From the NCBI GenBank assembly GCA_034687125.1, contig JAQGBZ010000185.1:1-64000 (forward strand): DNA of 64,000 nucleotides. Direction: 5' to 3'. How positions within the stretch are numbered: position 1 is the stretch's first letter; every line of letters begins with the position of its first letter. Positions 1 to 11,628 of the stretch are shown here, piece after piece. Origin of the DNA: Neelides folsomi. Its lineage: Eukaryota; Arthropoda; Collembola; Neelipleona; Neelidae. The notes below the pieces were generated by a model, which ran no database searches, was not told where the DNA came from, and worked only from the letters and a program-made list of their open reading frames with translations. Position numbers and translations under genes: made by a program.

Positions 1-165
1 AGGTTTAAAGCATTACAATTCTTATACCTATGCCGGGAACATAGAAAAAGGTGATCTTATCCGAGGGGTGATCTTAATTTAGGTGATCTTAACCGAGGTC
101 CAGTGTAAGTTAAATGTGAATAATTTTAAAACCAATTAATATAATTGATTAATACTTAAGAATTT

Positions 166-2418
166 TCAATAGTAATGAACATAAAGAACAGAGGTGAAGA
201 TTGTCAAAAGAATAAAAGCTAAGCGATCAATTGTTGACCCAACGATATTCAACTGATTTTCAAATTCTCCAGCACAATTTGCATGGCATTTTTCGGTAGC
301 CAATCCATATTGCTTCTGCTTGCCCTGTTAATCAATCATCAATAAATCTTAAAAATTTTCCTCTAAATAATCACTCTACAGATGTAATTATAATATAAAT
401 TAATATTAGTTATATAATCCAAGTAAAATATTAGGTAAGCTCTTATATTAGTAACTCAAAGTTAAATAAGTATAAGATTTAATTATATAAAGTTATATAG
501 TAATAGTTGTAAAAAAATGATGTTACATGTCCTAAACACAGGATGGTTGAGAGAAGTCGATTGTTAAACATTCTTGTCCAACGTGGATTGTCACAATTAG
601 ACGTTTGCAAGCAAGAAACGATAATTGTGACTCCAATGCTCACAAGTGACAAAATGAGATTCCAGGAATAAAGTACAACTGCAAAATGAAATAAAGAACT
701 AAATTATATATAAATCATCATTTATCATTGCTATCAATTATTTGAATATTTCAATTATCCATAAATATTTGATATGATAACTTCATATACCAATATGAGG
801 TGAATGATCAACCGGCGGTAACGTAAAATCGAAATAAAGCAAAAACATTGAAGTGATGAAAAACGTTGTTGAAGCCATTTGAAGCCTTTCGTTTTTCTGC
901 GATTCATGAAGGAACGTTAAAAGATTGATAATTGCAATCCCTATGAATAAATTTAATATTTATAATCATTTTGTATCATCAAAAACTACAGTAGTAATAA
1001 ATAACATTAGTAATTTTGTATATATCGCCAATATCGCGTTAAATCTTTTACAAATCATTTACCAAATAATGGAATGACGAATGTACAACAGTGAATAGTT
1101 GAAGTTCTTTGTAAAATGAACTCATAGGTGAGATCAACGTAATTTTCTTCACAGCAATTGTAAGTTTTCGAGTGGCGCTTGACCGTCACATTCTTCAATT
1201 TCCACTCTCCATATTCGACCAAATGGTCGAGAGCAATTGAATCTTCGTAAATGCCCGGGATCAAATTATTCTCCTTTTCATGATGAGTCCAAGGACCGAT
1301 GACCACAGAACAATTTTGAGTATCTTTTGGCCATCTCCTCAAATCCAATTTACATCCAGCATTGATGTTCAAAGAAGGAACCCAAAGGACGCTTCCGTTG
1401 TGTTGGACGAGAATTTCAACGTCTCCTAACAACTTCACCCCCTTTTGACCTCTCCCGTTGTTGTAAAGGGCGAGGTCAGGGACCCAAACTTCATCAGGAG
1501 TAAAATGAAGAAATCCTTTGTTCTCATCACCTGATTTCCATTCAAGCCTCTCGTCTTTCCATTTCTATCATCGAAAATAAAGTTAACTCATTTTCCTCCC
1601 GCCCACACAATTAATTCAATTTGAATTTCTTGTAAATATTTGCCAATTTTCCAATTTACCAAAGCCACCCACGCGTCAACTTGCAAATTCTGCTTTTCCT
1701 CATCCTATGAATCAACAAGGGATTTGAGCATCAAAAACACAATTAATGATACAATCATTCATATATTTAGTAATGTGCAAATAACAAATAATAAAGCATA
1801 ACTTAAAAACGCTTATTATTAATAAATAATGCAACATTGACATCAACTTGCTCAAATAATTAATTTTGTCAAAGTTTGCAAAATTTCCAAATATTCAGGA
1901 ATCATAAATATTTCGTAATATTGGTAAACTACAACTACAGAATATTTATGTAAAAACAGAATAAATTGTATTGTAATTAATAATTATATCTAGATAATAA
2001 TATTGTATGGTACTTACAATTAGTTACAAAGTTAAAGTATATGTAGTGTTAGAAGATGTATTTATATAAATGTACACAAGTGTATAAAGAAATTATATAT
2101 GTATGTGTAAAATGTATCCTTACAATGTCGACATGAATAACTTGCATTCCAACTGTGACATCCGTCCCAAAATCTTCACCCTTGTGAGGAATCACAACTT
2201 TATCATAATTTTCCAAAACTCGTTTCCTAAGTCTTGGATTCGGAAAGTTTCCATCTGCTCCATTAATTAACATAAGTTAAACAGACTTGTATTTGAATAT
2301 TATCTAATCAACTTCAACTTCAAACTATATGAAAAATTAAATTTAAAATTCAGGATTCTTTCATACAAGAGACTTGAAGAAGCTGGAAGAAAAGAAAGGT
2401 CCAGATTTGCGTCTTCAT
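166..2418 (-). CDS. Nicotinic-type Cys-loop ligand-gated ion channel subunit (alpha-like), complete
   Basis: Seven exons join in phase: 2418-2367, 2254-2124, 1704-1660, 1564-1063, 940-791, 678-527, 324-166, giving about 396 residues. Exon 1 is a signal peptide (MKTQIWTFLFFQ...). Exon 3 carries the conserved DEEKQ turn. Exon 4 holds the Cys-loop, CKLDLRRWPKDTQNC, with 13 residues between the cysteines, and a vicinal pair (YNCCEENY) in loop C that marks alpha-type agonist-binding subunits. M1-M2 lie in exon 5 (M2 near MASTTFFITSMFLLYF, then LPP), M3 in exon 6 (LYSWNLILSLVSIGV), and M4 in exon 7 (STIDRLAFILLTIFTS). The M3-M4 cytoplasmic loop is only about 50 residues, short for arthropod nAChRs. 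It would form a pentameric plasma-membrane cation channel gated by acetylcholine. The family is clear; the ligand and charge selectivity are inference because M1, M2 and the loop are divergent. It could equally be placed among divergent nAChR-like subunits. Confidence 0.85.
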
Positions 2419-4185
2419 TTTACTTTGAAGTATATTTGATTTTAACCAAGTGGAATTGGATCAAAATCCCTGTCCAATTTTGACCGTCCAATCTTCACAA
2501 GTGGACTTGTGAAGAAGCGGAGAAGGAATGAATCAAATCTCGTATAAGTATAAGAATTTAAAAAAGTTTATTATATAATTTGATAGGCTTCTTTTTGAAT
2601 GGGTTAAAACGTGAGTTGTCAAAATAATCCTTTCTATTCTTCCTTTTATGTCCAATGTATATAAAAGACTATCCTATGTATATCCTATATGTATTTTCCT
2701 ATGTCTGCTATGGGATAATGTTGTAAAGTTAAATAAATACTTGACTCACTCAAGATTCATAGATTGACTCTCAACTTCTCAACTCGATTCGAAGGTACTT
2801 TAATGTTGGTAATATTTACATAACCATTAAATACATTAAGGATTGAGAATCCTTTGGATATAAATTCTTTAATAGATTTTCCATTGTCCTAGGTGGTTTT
2901 TTGCTAATGGGATTAAAAGGGTTTGAAAATATTGTGAGTCACAACTTGTGACATTGAAAATATATCTAAATAGAGGGATGGAATTGGAATTGAATTAAAT
3001 GAACACGTTTGAGAATGGCAATGATAATAGTTATCCACAGCATACAAACACCATTATAATAAATATTTACTTTCTTAATTTTCATTTCATATATCACTAA
3101 TACTGATGTTACATATATTAGGATATTAAAAGTTTAATTAAGTGTTATGTATAGGTACTATATTTATATTGATAGGTGAATTTAGGTTTAGGTATTACAG
3201 GTCTTTATTATTTAATAGTAAAGAAGGCATATTAAATAATAATGCTTAGCAGAAAATTTTATAAAGTAATAAAATATGTACCATGATTAATATTAAAAAG
3301 AGTTAGTAATTTTTTTCACAACTCTTAATGGTATACTTAAATGGCACCTTACTTAAAGTTAGAAAATTCTTCTTCTTGTGTTAACAGAACTTGACAACCT
3401 TGAGATTTCAACAAACTGGAATGAGATTTGACAATTGACAGAGAATCAATCACTCTTAGTTAGCTATTTATTTAAAAGGTTAGCTAATTGTTTAAAAGTT
3501 TTAACGATTAGCACAATACAATTTTAAAATTTATAGGTATATCGAAAAAGATGTCGAATAAATAAAATTAAACTGAAATTAAGTTAAACTTGAAATATTA
3601 AGAAGGTGGGAAAAGTATCAATGATAGATAATAGTAAATAATAGGGCATTTAATGTTCCAAGGTAAGTTCTTATATGAAAAGAAATTAAGCGTTTGGTTG
3701 TTAAAATTGATTAAATGAACTTTTAAATTGAAGAAGAGTGTAATAATAAAAATTACGATAATTATGGGTGGTTAATGCAATGACGTAATAAATGAAAATT
3801 AGAATCGACTTTTTTTCCTTCAATTTTTTCAAGGTTAATTTGGTAATGCTTAACTTCGTCTTCTTATATAAGTATTACTTAGTGTGCTTGGTTGTACACG
3901 CATGATTTATACACCGTGTTAAATTAAGTTTCTAATTAATGCCATAATGGCATGCGACAATTGGAATATTCAATATTTATTAACCTTAATTTATTCTCCA
4001 ACATCTAATCTCATGACTTTGACTCTCAATTTCCCAACTTGTGCTTGTTTGGATTGGATCCCAAAGGATAGGAATAGCAAAGGATATTGTACAAGTATAA
4101 CATAGCTTAAAGGCATACATACAATAAATACAAGAGTACTATACAGCCCAAGTACCACGTACGAATCCGTAATACATCGGTTGTA
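2419..4185. other. AT-rich intergenic DNA upstream of the receptor gene
   Basis: I see no credible exon here. Open frames are short and lack splice context. It presumably holds the 5' region of the receptor gene that reads leftwards from 2418. Confidence 0.5.
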
Positions 4186-5026
4186 GGAAAGATTATAGTA
4201 TGCAGAATATAGGAAGAAAAAATATAGTGGAATAAAGATAGTGGGAATTTTGATAGTCTGGAAAAAATATAGTCAGATATATCATAGCATTACTTAAATA
4301 TAGTTGGATTAAATATAGTAAAAATAAAGAATTTTATATTAAAAATAAATATTTTTTCCTCTTTATTTTGCATACCTACTCTAAAACAACTAGGCACTGT
4401 TGCACGTGTTATTTTAATTGATGCTACATTAAAAATTAAATCCAAACTTAATATGACTCTTAAATAATTACCTATTCTGATTTCTTCGTTCATTTTATTA
4501 TTTATGTTTAACTTCAATTGAATACAAAATAGCCATAAGGGATAACTATTAGGATGTATCATAATGAATAATGAAGTTCTATTTTTTATATTGGTTGCAT
4601 AGGTGAAATGTGAATAACTTTAGAACTTCATTATGAATGATACATCCTAATATATCTTGAATTTTACTCCATAAATCAAAGGACCAAATGATTAATGTAT
4701 TAATAATAAAATAATAATGGCTAACAAATTGTATAGTAAAATTGCTAAAATCATTGAATTTGATTTTGATTTGTAAAGTAAGTACTTTCTTTGTGTTATG
4801 GATTTTATAAAATAAATTCAACAATAGTTTAAAAATTTAACATGATATATCAATTACCTGAATATTTACATATTACTATATGACAATTGAATTAATTGTT
4901 TTAATATGTATTCGATCTAACGCCACTATATTATTTTGACTATATTTTAATAACTATATTTAAGTAATACTATGATATATCTGACTATATTTTTTCCTCC
5001 TATATTCTGCGCACTATAACCTTTCC
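4186..5026. mobile_element. Non-autonomous DNA transposon with ~100-bp imperfect terminal inverted repeats
   Basis: The left end (4186 to about 4310) and the reverse complement of the right end (about 4935 to 5026) match over long stretches. Shared blocks include GGAAAG.TTATAGT, GCAGAATATAGGA.GAAAA, and ATATAGTCAGATATATCAT followed by ATTACTTAAATATAGTT. The 840-bp body has no transposase-like frame. A second inverted repeat (4549-4580 with 4622-4650, core AGGATGTATCAT) sits in the middle, so it is either a composite foldback or a nested insertion. The left copy carries an extra ~35-bp segment. Family assignment is not possible from sight. Confidence 0.75.
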
Positions 5027-5481
5027 GGCAACGTAATAAATACATGTATTTACATAAATAAAATCATTATAAAATAAAATCACTCTCTAATATCCTATCT
5101 ATAAGATAATAAGATGAATATATCATAGAATAGCATTTACCTTATATGGTTTGACTCTGTTTGCTCATTTTTATAATTTATAAACCATGCATTGATGGAA
5201 TAATTGGATGTTGTGAACTGACAACGCACTATATATTATGTATTCTATTAAGTATTAAATTAAATAGGTATGTTGATCCAATTGAATATTTAATTCGGAA
5301 TTGAAATATAGATTAAAATTACTAATTAGATTAACTACAAATGTGAATGTTAGCATTTTTATTATAAAAATTCTTGAAACCGTGAATGTATAAAAAAGAG
5401 TAAATGTTAAAACAAAATGATTGAATCTCTTTCTGAGTATTTTTGCCAAAATATTTTACACATAATTCAATTATAATAAAA

Positions 5482-5700
5482 TTAAAGAGTTGTGCCCTTG
5501 AGGTCTTGCCTCCGGGCCGGACGACCCCACGGTACAACTCTGAATCTCTCGGATCTATCCTTTCTAATTTCGTAAATGTTGCAGATTCCAATGGTCCAGA
5601 GGAGAATGACGCTTCCTACTAACAAGCATCTGTCCAAGAACCATTCTTCTGGAGAAGAGTCAATCCCAAAAGTCCAACGAGTGACCGGAGGTGTTTTGGG
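5482..5700 (-). CDS. Orphan 3' exon encoding a single-pass membrane segment
   Basis: An open minus-strand frame of 72 codons runs from a good acceptor (polypyrimidine then GTGAG at 5701) to a stop at 5482. It reads PKTPPVTRWTFGIDSSPEEW..., then a hydrophobic stretch (CLLVGSVILLWTIGI), then a basic tail (RKDRSERFRVVPWGRPARRQ). The composition is more GC-rich than the flanks and looks coding. I could not find the upstream exon that would carry the start; it must lie above 5701. The family is not recognised. A small inner-membrane subunit or a receptor tail are possibilities without direct support. Confidence 0.5.
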   Translation of the reverse strand, partial: PKTPPVTRWTFGIDSSPEEWFLDRCLLVGSVILLWTIGICNIYEIRKDRSERFRVVPWGRPARRQDLKGTTL

Positions 5701-7105
5701 CTCACAGGTAAATAATGAACCTATAATTCTTCAAATGGAATAGTCGTATGTTGCTTTTGAAGTAACTGTTTCCATTTTACATATTAATTAGAATTTCCGA
5801 TAAGGGAAAAAATCAATTTTATAGTATACCTATTATTTATCTATACTCTATACTATCATTTTTTATAATTTGGTTCAAACCATTTAAACAAAAAATTATA
5901 AAGCTGGAATAAATAGTGAACTTTAAGCATTATTATTAAGTATTAGTGTATATTTCTATGTGATTGAAGTAAATAAGTAATGAAAATAAATAAGAAAAAA
6001 AACTTCCATAAATAACAAGTGATGTGGGATGAGAAGACCAAATTATTTATTCATTTTACTTGTTCCCCTTTTTAATTTTTTTATTATTGCGAATATTTAT
6101 CGAAAATAAAACATTATAATATTAATTGTATGAAATACCTTTATTGCACTTACTGCTACTTTTCAAATTGATTTATTACAATTTACAACAGTGAAATTTT
6201 TTATATTCATTAGAATATTTAAAGAACTTCAGTAATTTCATGTGATCTCGGTTAACTCTTTAACTATTAAATCCAATATAATTTATTTAAAACGTAAAGT
6301 TCAAAATGTAAACATGAACACTTGAAACAATTAGAGATAAAATTCAATTATTAAAAGTCGAAAGATAAAAACAAAAATATAATCTTTCGTGAAAAGGTTT
6401 TTAAATTACATTTATATTTAATAATTAGGTATTAGCTAGTAAGATTTAACACGATAATGATTATATTCAAATTGTTTTTTTCGATTGGATAAGATTAGAG
6501 ATTTGAGGCCCAATTAGACCAATAAATAAGAACTTAAATATAACAACTATTTTACAAAACATTTCATTCAAGATGAACGTTTAAAAATAAAAATCTTCAA
6601 ACACGAATTTTAACAAATTATAGGTTGTTTGACATAGTTCGCATATTTATCACTTACATATTTCACATTATATATAAAATAACCTTTTCAAACTAAATTA
6701 TTATTCGATAACTTAATCGAGGCCTTATTTCGAAGAAAAAACTAGCAATATCAGACTTGTTTCATTAGGTTTTTCTATACATGTTTATTAAAGGTAATTT
6801 TAATTCAGTAATAATTAGGCTAGTAATTCAAGAACACAACTGATAAGGTCGATTAAAAGTTATTTAAAATTAAAGAGTATTGGTAATTAAGAGTGAATTT
6901 AAATAAGATTAAATAAGAATTCATAATTTAGATTAAGTATAATTAATAACAATTTAAGTTTTATATATAATTATGACACAAGTTTTGATTCAATCACATT
7001 GTTGAGTTGTAAATGGTAAATATTAGCTTAATATACACCTATGTAAAAATAATTATTTTTGAGAAGAGTTAATGTAATTGAGAGTTGGTAATGAGAGCAT
7101 TCGTG
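5701..7105. other. AT-rich intergenic or intronic DNA
   Basis: No convincing exon is visible. The first exon of the gene ending at 5482 should be here or further upstream, but I could not single one out. Confidence 0.4.
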
Positions 7106-8029
7106 TTACAGGTAGATTTTATGAACATCCTTTTGTTGCAGAGACCGACGGCAGATTGGACAGTGTTTGTAAGTTCCAAGATGTCTTTTTAAGCATGGCT
7201 GAAAATTATTTGACGAAATCAAATTAGATTTTTACAATTTATTATAAATGAAATTAAGTATTTATATTGTTATTAAATAGTAGTTCTAATTGATGATTAT
7301 TACGATACCTAATCAATTTTATTAACTCACTTCACAAAATACATGTCCGCAGAAAGTAGAATTAAGTTCAACTCCAGATATCTTAAGGGTTTTGAAGGTC
7401 TCAAAGCAAATTTCACATTTGGGTTCATCCACGTCTTCCTCGGATGAGTTGTCTCGAACTGGCTTCGCTTTCCTTCTTAAATTGTAGGAGTGGGATGGAG
7501 CTTCTTTAGGACAATCAGGCGAAGGAGCTCGAGCTCGACGTCTTCTGCGATCGCTCTCAGGATTCTGATGACAATGAGGATCATTGCGGGAAGTTAACAT
7601 GTAAACAGCAAAGGCCCCTACTGCACCAAGTGCCACCGAAATCAACATCTTCGCCAACACTGGATTCATGTCTGAAATAATGTTTTAAAAAAGATTTTAG
7701 TTTAGAATGATTAATGTGAAATTAACGAAATATATAAAATTGAAGGAGAGCTGTTAATTGATCGAGAAGAATTTTGACAGTAGAAGAAGAGACGAAGATT
7801 TTGTTATAAAGATAAGGAGAAAATATCTAAATAAAGATCTGTTGATTTTAGCAATTATTGGAAAATTAAATAAATAATAAATCGATGTTAAATTGAAGAG
7901 TGAAGCAATGAAGTTCGTTTGAGAATAGTTGAGGAAATATTTGTAAGTGAAGATGCGTAATTAATTACCTTCATAATCCCAATATGGCCAATACCAGTCT
8001 ATGCGAAAGGAACCAATTATGATTTCCAT
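7106..8029 (-). CDS. Membrane-anchored C3HC4 RING-finger protein (probable E3 ubiquitin ligase)
   Basis: Three exons: 8029-7969 (MEIIIGSFRIDWYWPYWDYE), 7671-7331 and 7198-7106, about 164 residues. Near residue 25 there is one hydrophobic segment (MLISVALGAVGAFAVYML), then a basic, arginine-rich linker. The C-terminal half holds a C3HC4 RING that is only complete after splicing: CEIC, a ~19-residue spacer, CGHVFC|EPC across the exon 2/3 junction, and CPICRR. Such proteins typically recruit an E2 enzyme and ubiquitinate membrane-proximal substrates. The frame runs in phase through both junctions, which supports the model. The protein ends 8 residues after the last RING motif. Its substrate and compartment cannot be read from the sequence. 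Confidence 0.8.
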
Positions 8030-9093
8030 TGATTAAATAATTGCAAGATGAGATTAAAAAAGATCGTCACTTGGATAAAAGTAAATAATGGAAACTTTGA
8101 CCACATTGACCAGTAACATGTACTACTATACCTTTAATATTCAATAAACATTGAACCAATTAAAATCTACTTTAATCAAATGGTAATGAGATTCCTCTGT
8201 GTATTTATAAAATTAAATTGAGATTCTGCGATCCTTGATCCATAAAAGTTAATGAGCGGTTTGCAAATTGTGAATACTCTATAGATGTAAAATTATGGTA
8301 AAATTAAAAGTTTAATTTTATCACCTTAAAGGATAATTAAACAGATGGTTAAAAGAAAGTTTTGATTGAATTTCACGTTAATTAATTAAAAGTCAATATG
8401 AAGGGTTTGCTAGTATTTGCAACGACTGAAATTAATTAAACTTAACTTTTTAATAAATAAAAGAAGAAATGAAGAATGGGATTCTTCCCACACAAAAGTA
8501 GTTGGACTTTTAGTCTCCCATTTTAACCATTTGCATTTGTCTCAAGTAGTGATTCTCAACACTCATTGTCAATAACTAATCTCAAAGAGTAATATTACTC
8601 TTTGAGATTAGACTTATTATTTATTAAGTAAAGTAATTAACATAATAAATATAATAAACATAAAGTTGTTCTCCTATAAAAGTAATCTAATCACATGTTT
8701 CGGTCACATATTTATTACATTAAAATATGATTTTATGATAAATGTACACTACCCGATGCCAAAACATTAGTCGGACCGTTTTTGAACGAATTTGTATAAA
8801 AAATAATAATAAGACTCACCTTATATTTAATTTCATATTCTTGACTTATTCCGGATTTTACAAAGGTAGATTCATAAATATTAATGCATACATATTTAGA
8901 ATAAATTATTTTATTGACAATATCAGCTCTTTATTCATTATAAATGGCTTATTAATAGATTGACCAAACGTTGTATTGAAAGTCAGAAACGAAAATTCAT
9001 TGTATTCCAGTAATGAACTTGACCATACACGACAGTTAGGTTGGTTGGACCAAGAAGGAAAAAAAACAGAAAAGGCTCCGAGACTCCGAGTTC
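8030..9093. other. Intergenic DNA between divergent genes, with a perfect palindrome
   Basis: This is the shared upstream region of the RING gene (-) and the small charged protein (+). It contains the palindrome at 8576-8611 and otherwise AT-rich DNA without a credible exon. Confidence 0.5.
8576..8611. repeat. Perfect 36-bp palindrome
   Basis: The left arm CTAATCTCAAAGAGTAAT is followed directly by its exact reverse complement, with no spacer. It lies between two divergent genes. It could extrude as a cruciform, be a remnant of a foldback element, or act as a symmetric protein-binding site. Confidence 0.9.
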
Positions 9094-9712
9094 ATGGATC
9101 GGAATAAATTCCGTCGGGACAGCAAGTCCCCAATTAAGAAGAAGGAAGCGACCAAAATTGTGGAATTTGCAGATGACCAAGTTCCTGGGCCAAGTAGTGA
9201 CATGGACATCAAGGTCGAGTTCAAAAGCCCCAAGAAGGAGAAAAAGGACATCTACTCGATCCCTCCGCTTCCACACGATTGGACCAAGAATGACCAAGAG
9301 GAATGGGACAGTTACAGCTTTGAGTTTTTCCACAATATCCCAAAATTTCGAAGTAAGTAATTGAAATTGTAATTTACTATTTCCTATTAATCGAATATTC
9401 TTAAATTTAAAAATTACCGTATTAAAAAGTCATTAACCAAAATGGAATAATTTTATAATATGATCAATCTCATTAAAGTCTTAACTTTCAGGGGGAGCTA
9501 CGAAGATCACTCCGGAGATTATGAAATCCAAACAAAAAGAACCCATGCGAGTTTGTCATCCAGAAGAGAAAGGAATGCTTCCGGATTGGATCTGGGACTC
9601 GGACGTTGATTTCTCTTCAGGGGAGGACAGCGAGGATGGGAAACCGGATGATACAATTGAAAAGTATCTTGGGCGTAAAGTCCGAATTATTCCTCGTGAA
9701 TCTTTTAAATAA
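9094..9712 (+). CDS. Small charged protein of unknown function
   Basis: Two exons, 9094-9352 and 9492-9712, join in phase at CG A|GG to give about 159 residues. The N-terminal half is lysine-rich (MDRNKFRRDSKSPIKKKE). A middle part is rich in aromatic residues (DWTKNDQEEWDSYSFEFF). The C-terminal half is acidic (WIWDSDVDFSSGEDSEDG), then a short basic end (LGRKVRIIPRESFK). There is no signal peptide or membrane segment, so it is probably nuclear or cytoplasmic. I do not recognise the family. The ATG at 9094 was chosen because the frame before it does not give a coherent extension. Confidence 0.65.
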
Positions 9713-9825
9713 TTCCCTAGTTAAAAACTATCGTGAGGGATTATATGATAAAATTCAAAAATAACTTTGAATTCTAAATCTTTACTTTATGCTACAAAAA
9801 AAACACTAGATTTAATATTTAAAAA

Positions 9826-10431
9826 TTAATTAACTAATTGGCCCAATTTATCTTTATTGTGTAAAATCACAAAAAATATTAATGTAATAAAATAATTTAA
9901 AACTTTCCAGGGTTTTATCCCCCTCGCACTTCCCTTGCACCAACACTTGTGAATCTTTTTGCATTTGGAATGAATGGTGGATGCATTTTGTTTTCTATTC
10001 ACAGGAGGATCAAGTTGATAATTGTTCATACAAACACAGCGATTCTGAACTTTCTTTTTGTAATTCTCTTGTGTGCAAACCAGAAATTGACTCGGGTCGC
10101 ACAGTCCTGATTGTTCTGTAGCATTTGGCCAGCAATTCCCACCCAATTTGATCCTTCGGTAACATCCGTCATTGTGGGCAATTTCATCCGGCCTGCAAGT
10201 CCTTTTCGGCTTTTTGCAAATTCCTTTTTCGTTCACGAAGTTGGGAGAAGTGCAAACGCACTTTTTGTCATCGGTAGTTGATTGGACATTGGGGGCTTTG
10301 CACTCGCATGTACAACCGTCATAATTCCATTCATAGCCATTTGTACAAGCCTGCTCTGGACAATTTTGATCTTGGGATGATGATTCAAAGAAGGATAGAA
10401 TTAAAATAATTAAAATCCTTCCAAATTCCAT
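9826..10431 (-). CDS. Secreted cysteine-rich protein, single exon
   Basis: The 201-residue frame begins with a signal peptide (MEFGRILIILILSFFESSSQ). About 20 cysteines follow in EGF/EB-module-like spacing, for example CECKAPN, CVCTSPNF, NDGCYRR and CVCMNNY, with two or three Asn-X-Ser/Thr sites. The last ~25 residues are hydrophobic (VLNYFITLIFFVILH), so it might be membrane-tethered or GPI-like, or the true end may be spliced earlier. Tandem C-x-C pairs resemble arthropod EB or nimrod-like modules, but the repeat is irregular and I leave the family open. Confidence 0.6.
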   Translation of the reverse strand: MEFGRILIILILSFFESSSQDQNCPEQACTNGYEWNYDGCTCECKAPNVQSTTDDKKCVCTSPNFVNEKGICKKPKRTCRPDEIAHNDGCYRRIKLGGNCWPNATEQSGLCDPSQFLVCTQENYKKKVQNRCVCMNNYQLDPPVNRKQNASTIHSKCKKIHKCWCKGSARGIKPWKVLNYFITLIFFVILHNKDKLGQLVN

Positions 10432-10646
10432 TTTTGAATTAAAGTTGATCTTAGGATTTTATAAGTTTACTTTGATGTTGATGATTAAAAAATTAATTTT
10501 TTTAATATTATAAAACTAATTTTAATAAAAAAAATAAAGGAGTCATTTCTATATAGATGAAATGAAAGTTCAAAAGATTTATTATAAATAAAACTTCAAT
10601 TGTTTTACAATTATTGCATGCAAACACCCAATGTGAATTTATAAGA

Positions 10647-11460
10647 TCAATAGTTAAGATAATCAAACTTCATTTTCTCTCTCTTGTCCAATCCAGCAGC
10701 TAACATTCCAAAATAAGCAGGAGCTTCATAAGCCCCAAATTTTGATTTAAAAACTACGTTTTTTATCTCTTTCCGACCAAGAAAGATTGAAGGACGCCAT
10801 GAAGGAAAATCAGACCTGTGAATCCACAAGAACCAGCGTTTTTCGAAATATCCCCTCGTTCAAAATTACTTTGGTCATTTCGCTCATGTCAGCTCCACCG
10901 ATTAAATCCCTATTGGCCCATTTGATAATGCTTCGATCGAATGGAACCGCGTTTTCGCTAAAGTTAAAACGACTCGTTGGATCTTTGATGTGGTAATGAG
11001 ACAAGTCGCTGCTGATTACAATTACAACTCTTTTGTTACTCCAATTATCTCCTATGAAATTCCCCAAATGGTAGCCGAGTTTTACGTGTGGATCAAAATT
11101 TGGCATTTGGGGTAGTTGAGATATTAAAATGACCTCGGGGAGTTTGAACGATTGGAGTTCACTTTGGACTTCGAAGAAAATGCCAAGGATTGAGTTCTCC
11201 CCAGAGAAGTGTCAAAGGTTTGCCATCACCACTCTTTCTACTGAAGTAAAAAATAAATTAATAGTGTTTTGGAAAACTTTAATTTATTGATGAATCTATC
11301 ATTGATTGAACTTCATTTTATTTAATATCAATTAATAAAAATTTAAAACGGCATTTAGTGTTCTTACCCTAGTGAGAGAAACTCGACTGGATTTTTAGTG
11401 TCTTCCAAATGATTAAAAAGTTTGGCAGTTTCCGTTTGTTCCAATCGAATCCTTTTAATT
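10647..11460 (-). pseudogene. Broken class III extradiol dioxygenase (LigB/MEMO-type) gene
   Basis: Family-like blocks occur in order on the minus strand but in different frames. An exon near 11460-11371 (RLEQTETAKLFNHLEDTKNP) is spliced to a block near 11240-11180 (KPLTLLWGELNPWHFL). A frame change leads to LPEVILISQLPQMPNFDPH and RVVIVISSDLSHYHIKD, the typical beta-strand plus DLSHYH metal-site motif. A second frame change near 10830 leads to GAYEAPAYFGMLAAGLDK and a stop at 10647. No starting ATG or N-terminal metal ligands are present before the neighbouring gene ends at 11629. Two frame breaks plus a missing 5' end argue for a pseudogene, though sequencing errors in an AT-rich genome could mimic this. 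Family assignment rests on motif recall only. Confidence 0.45.
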
Positions 11461-11628
11461 TAATTATTAAATCATAACATTTATTACATTTATTATTTTC
11501 ATTTATTCCTCAACAAACGTAGTATTTTATAGATTTCGATCACAATTAATTAAGCACATAGGAAATTTAAGAAATGACATTTATGATTCATTGACATAAA
11601 ATAACGGAGTTTGATCCAAAACGAAGCT

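Noticed and set aside
9041-9364. Alternative frames overlapping the small charged protein
   Set aside because: Only the frame from 9094 continues in phase into the second exon at 9492.
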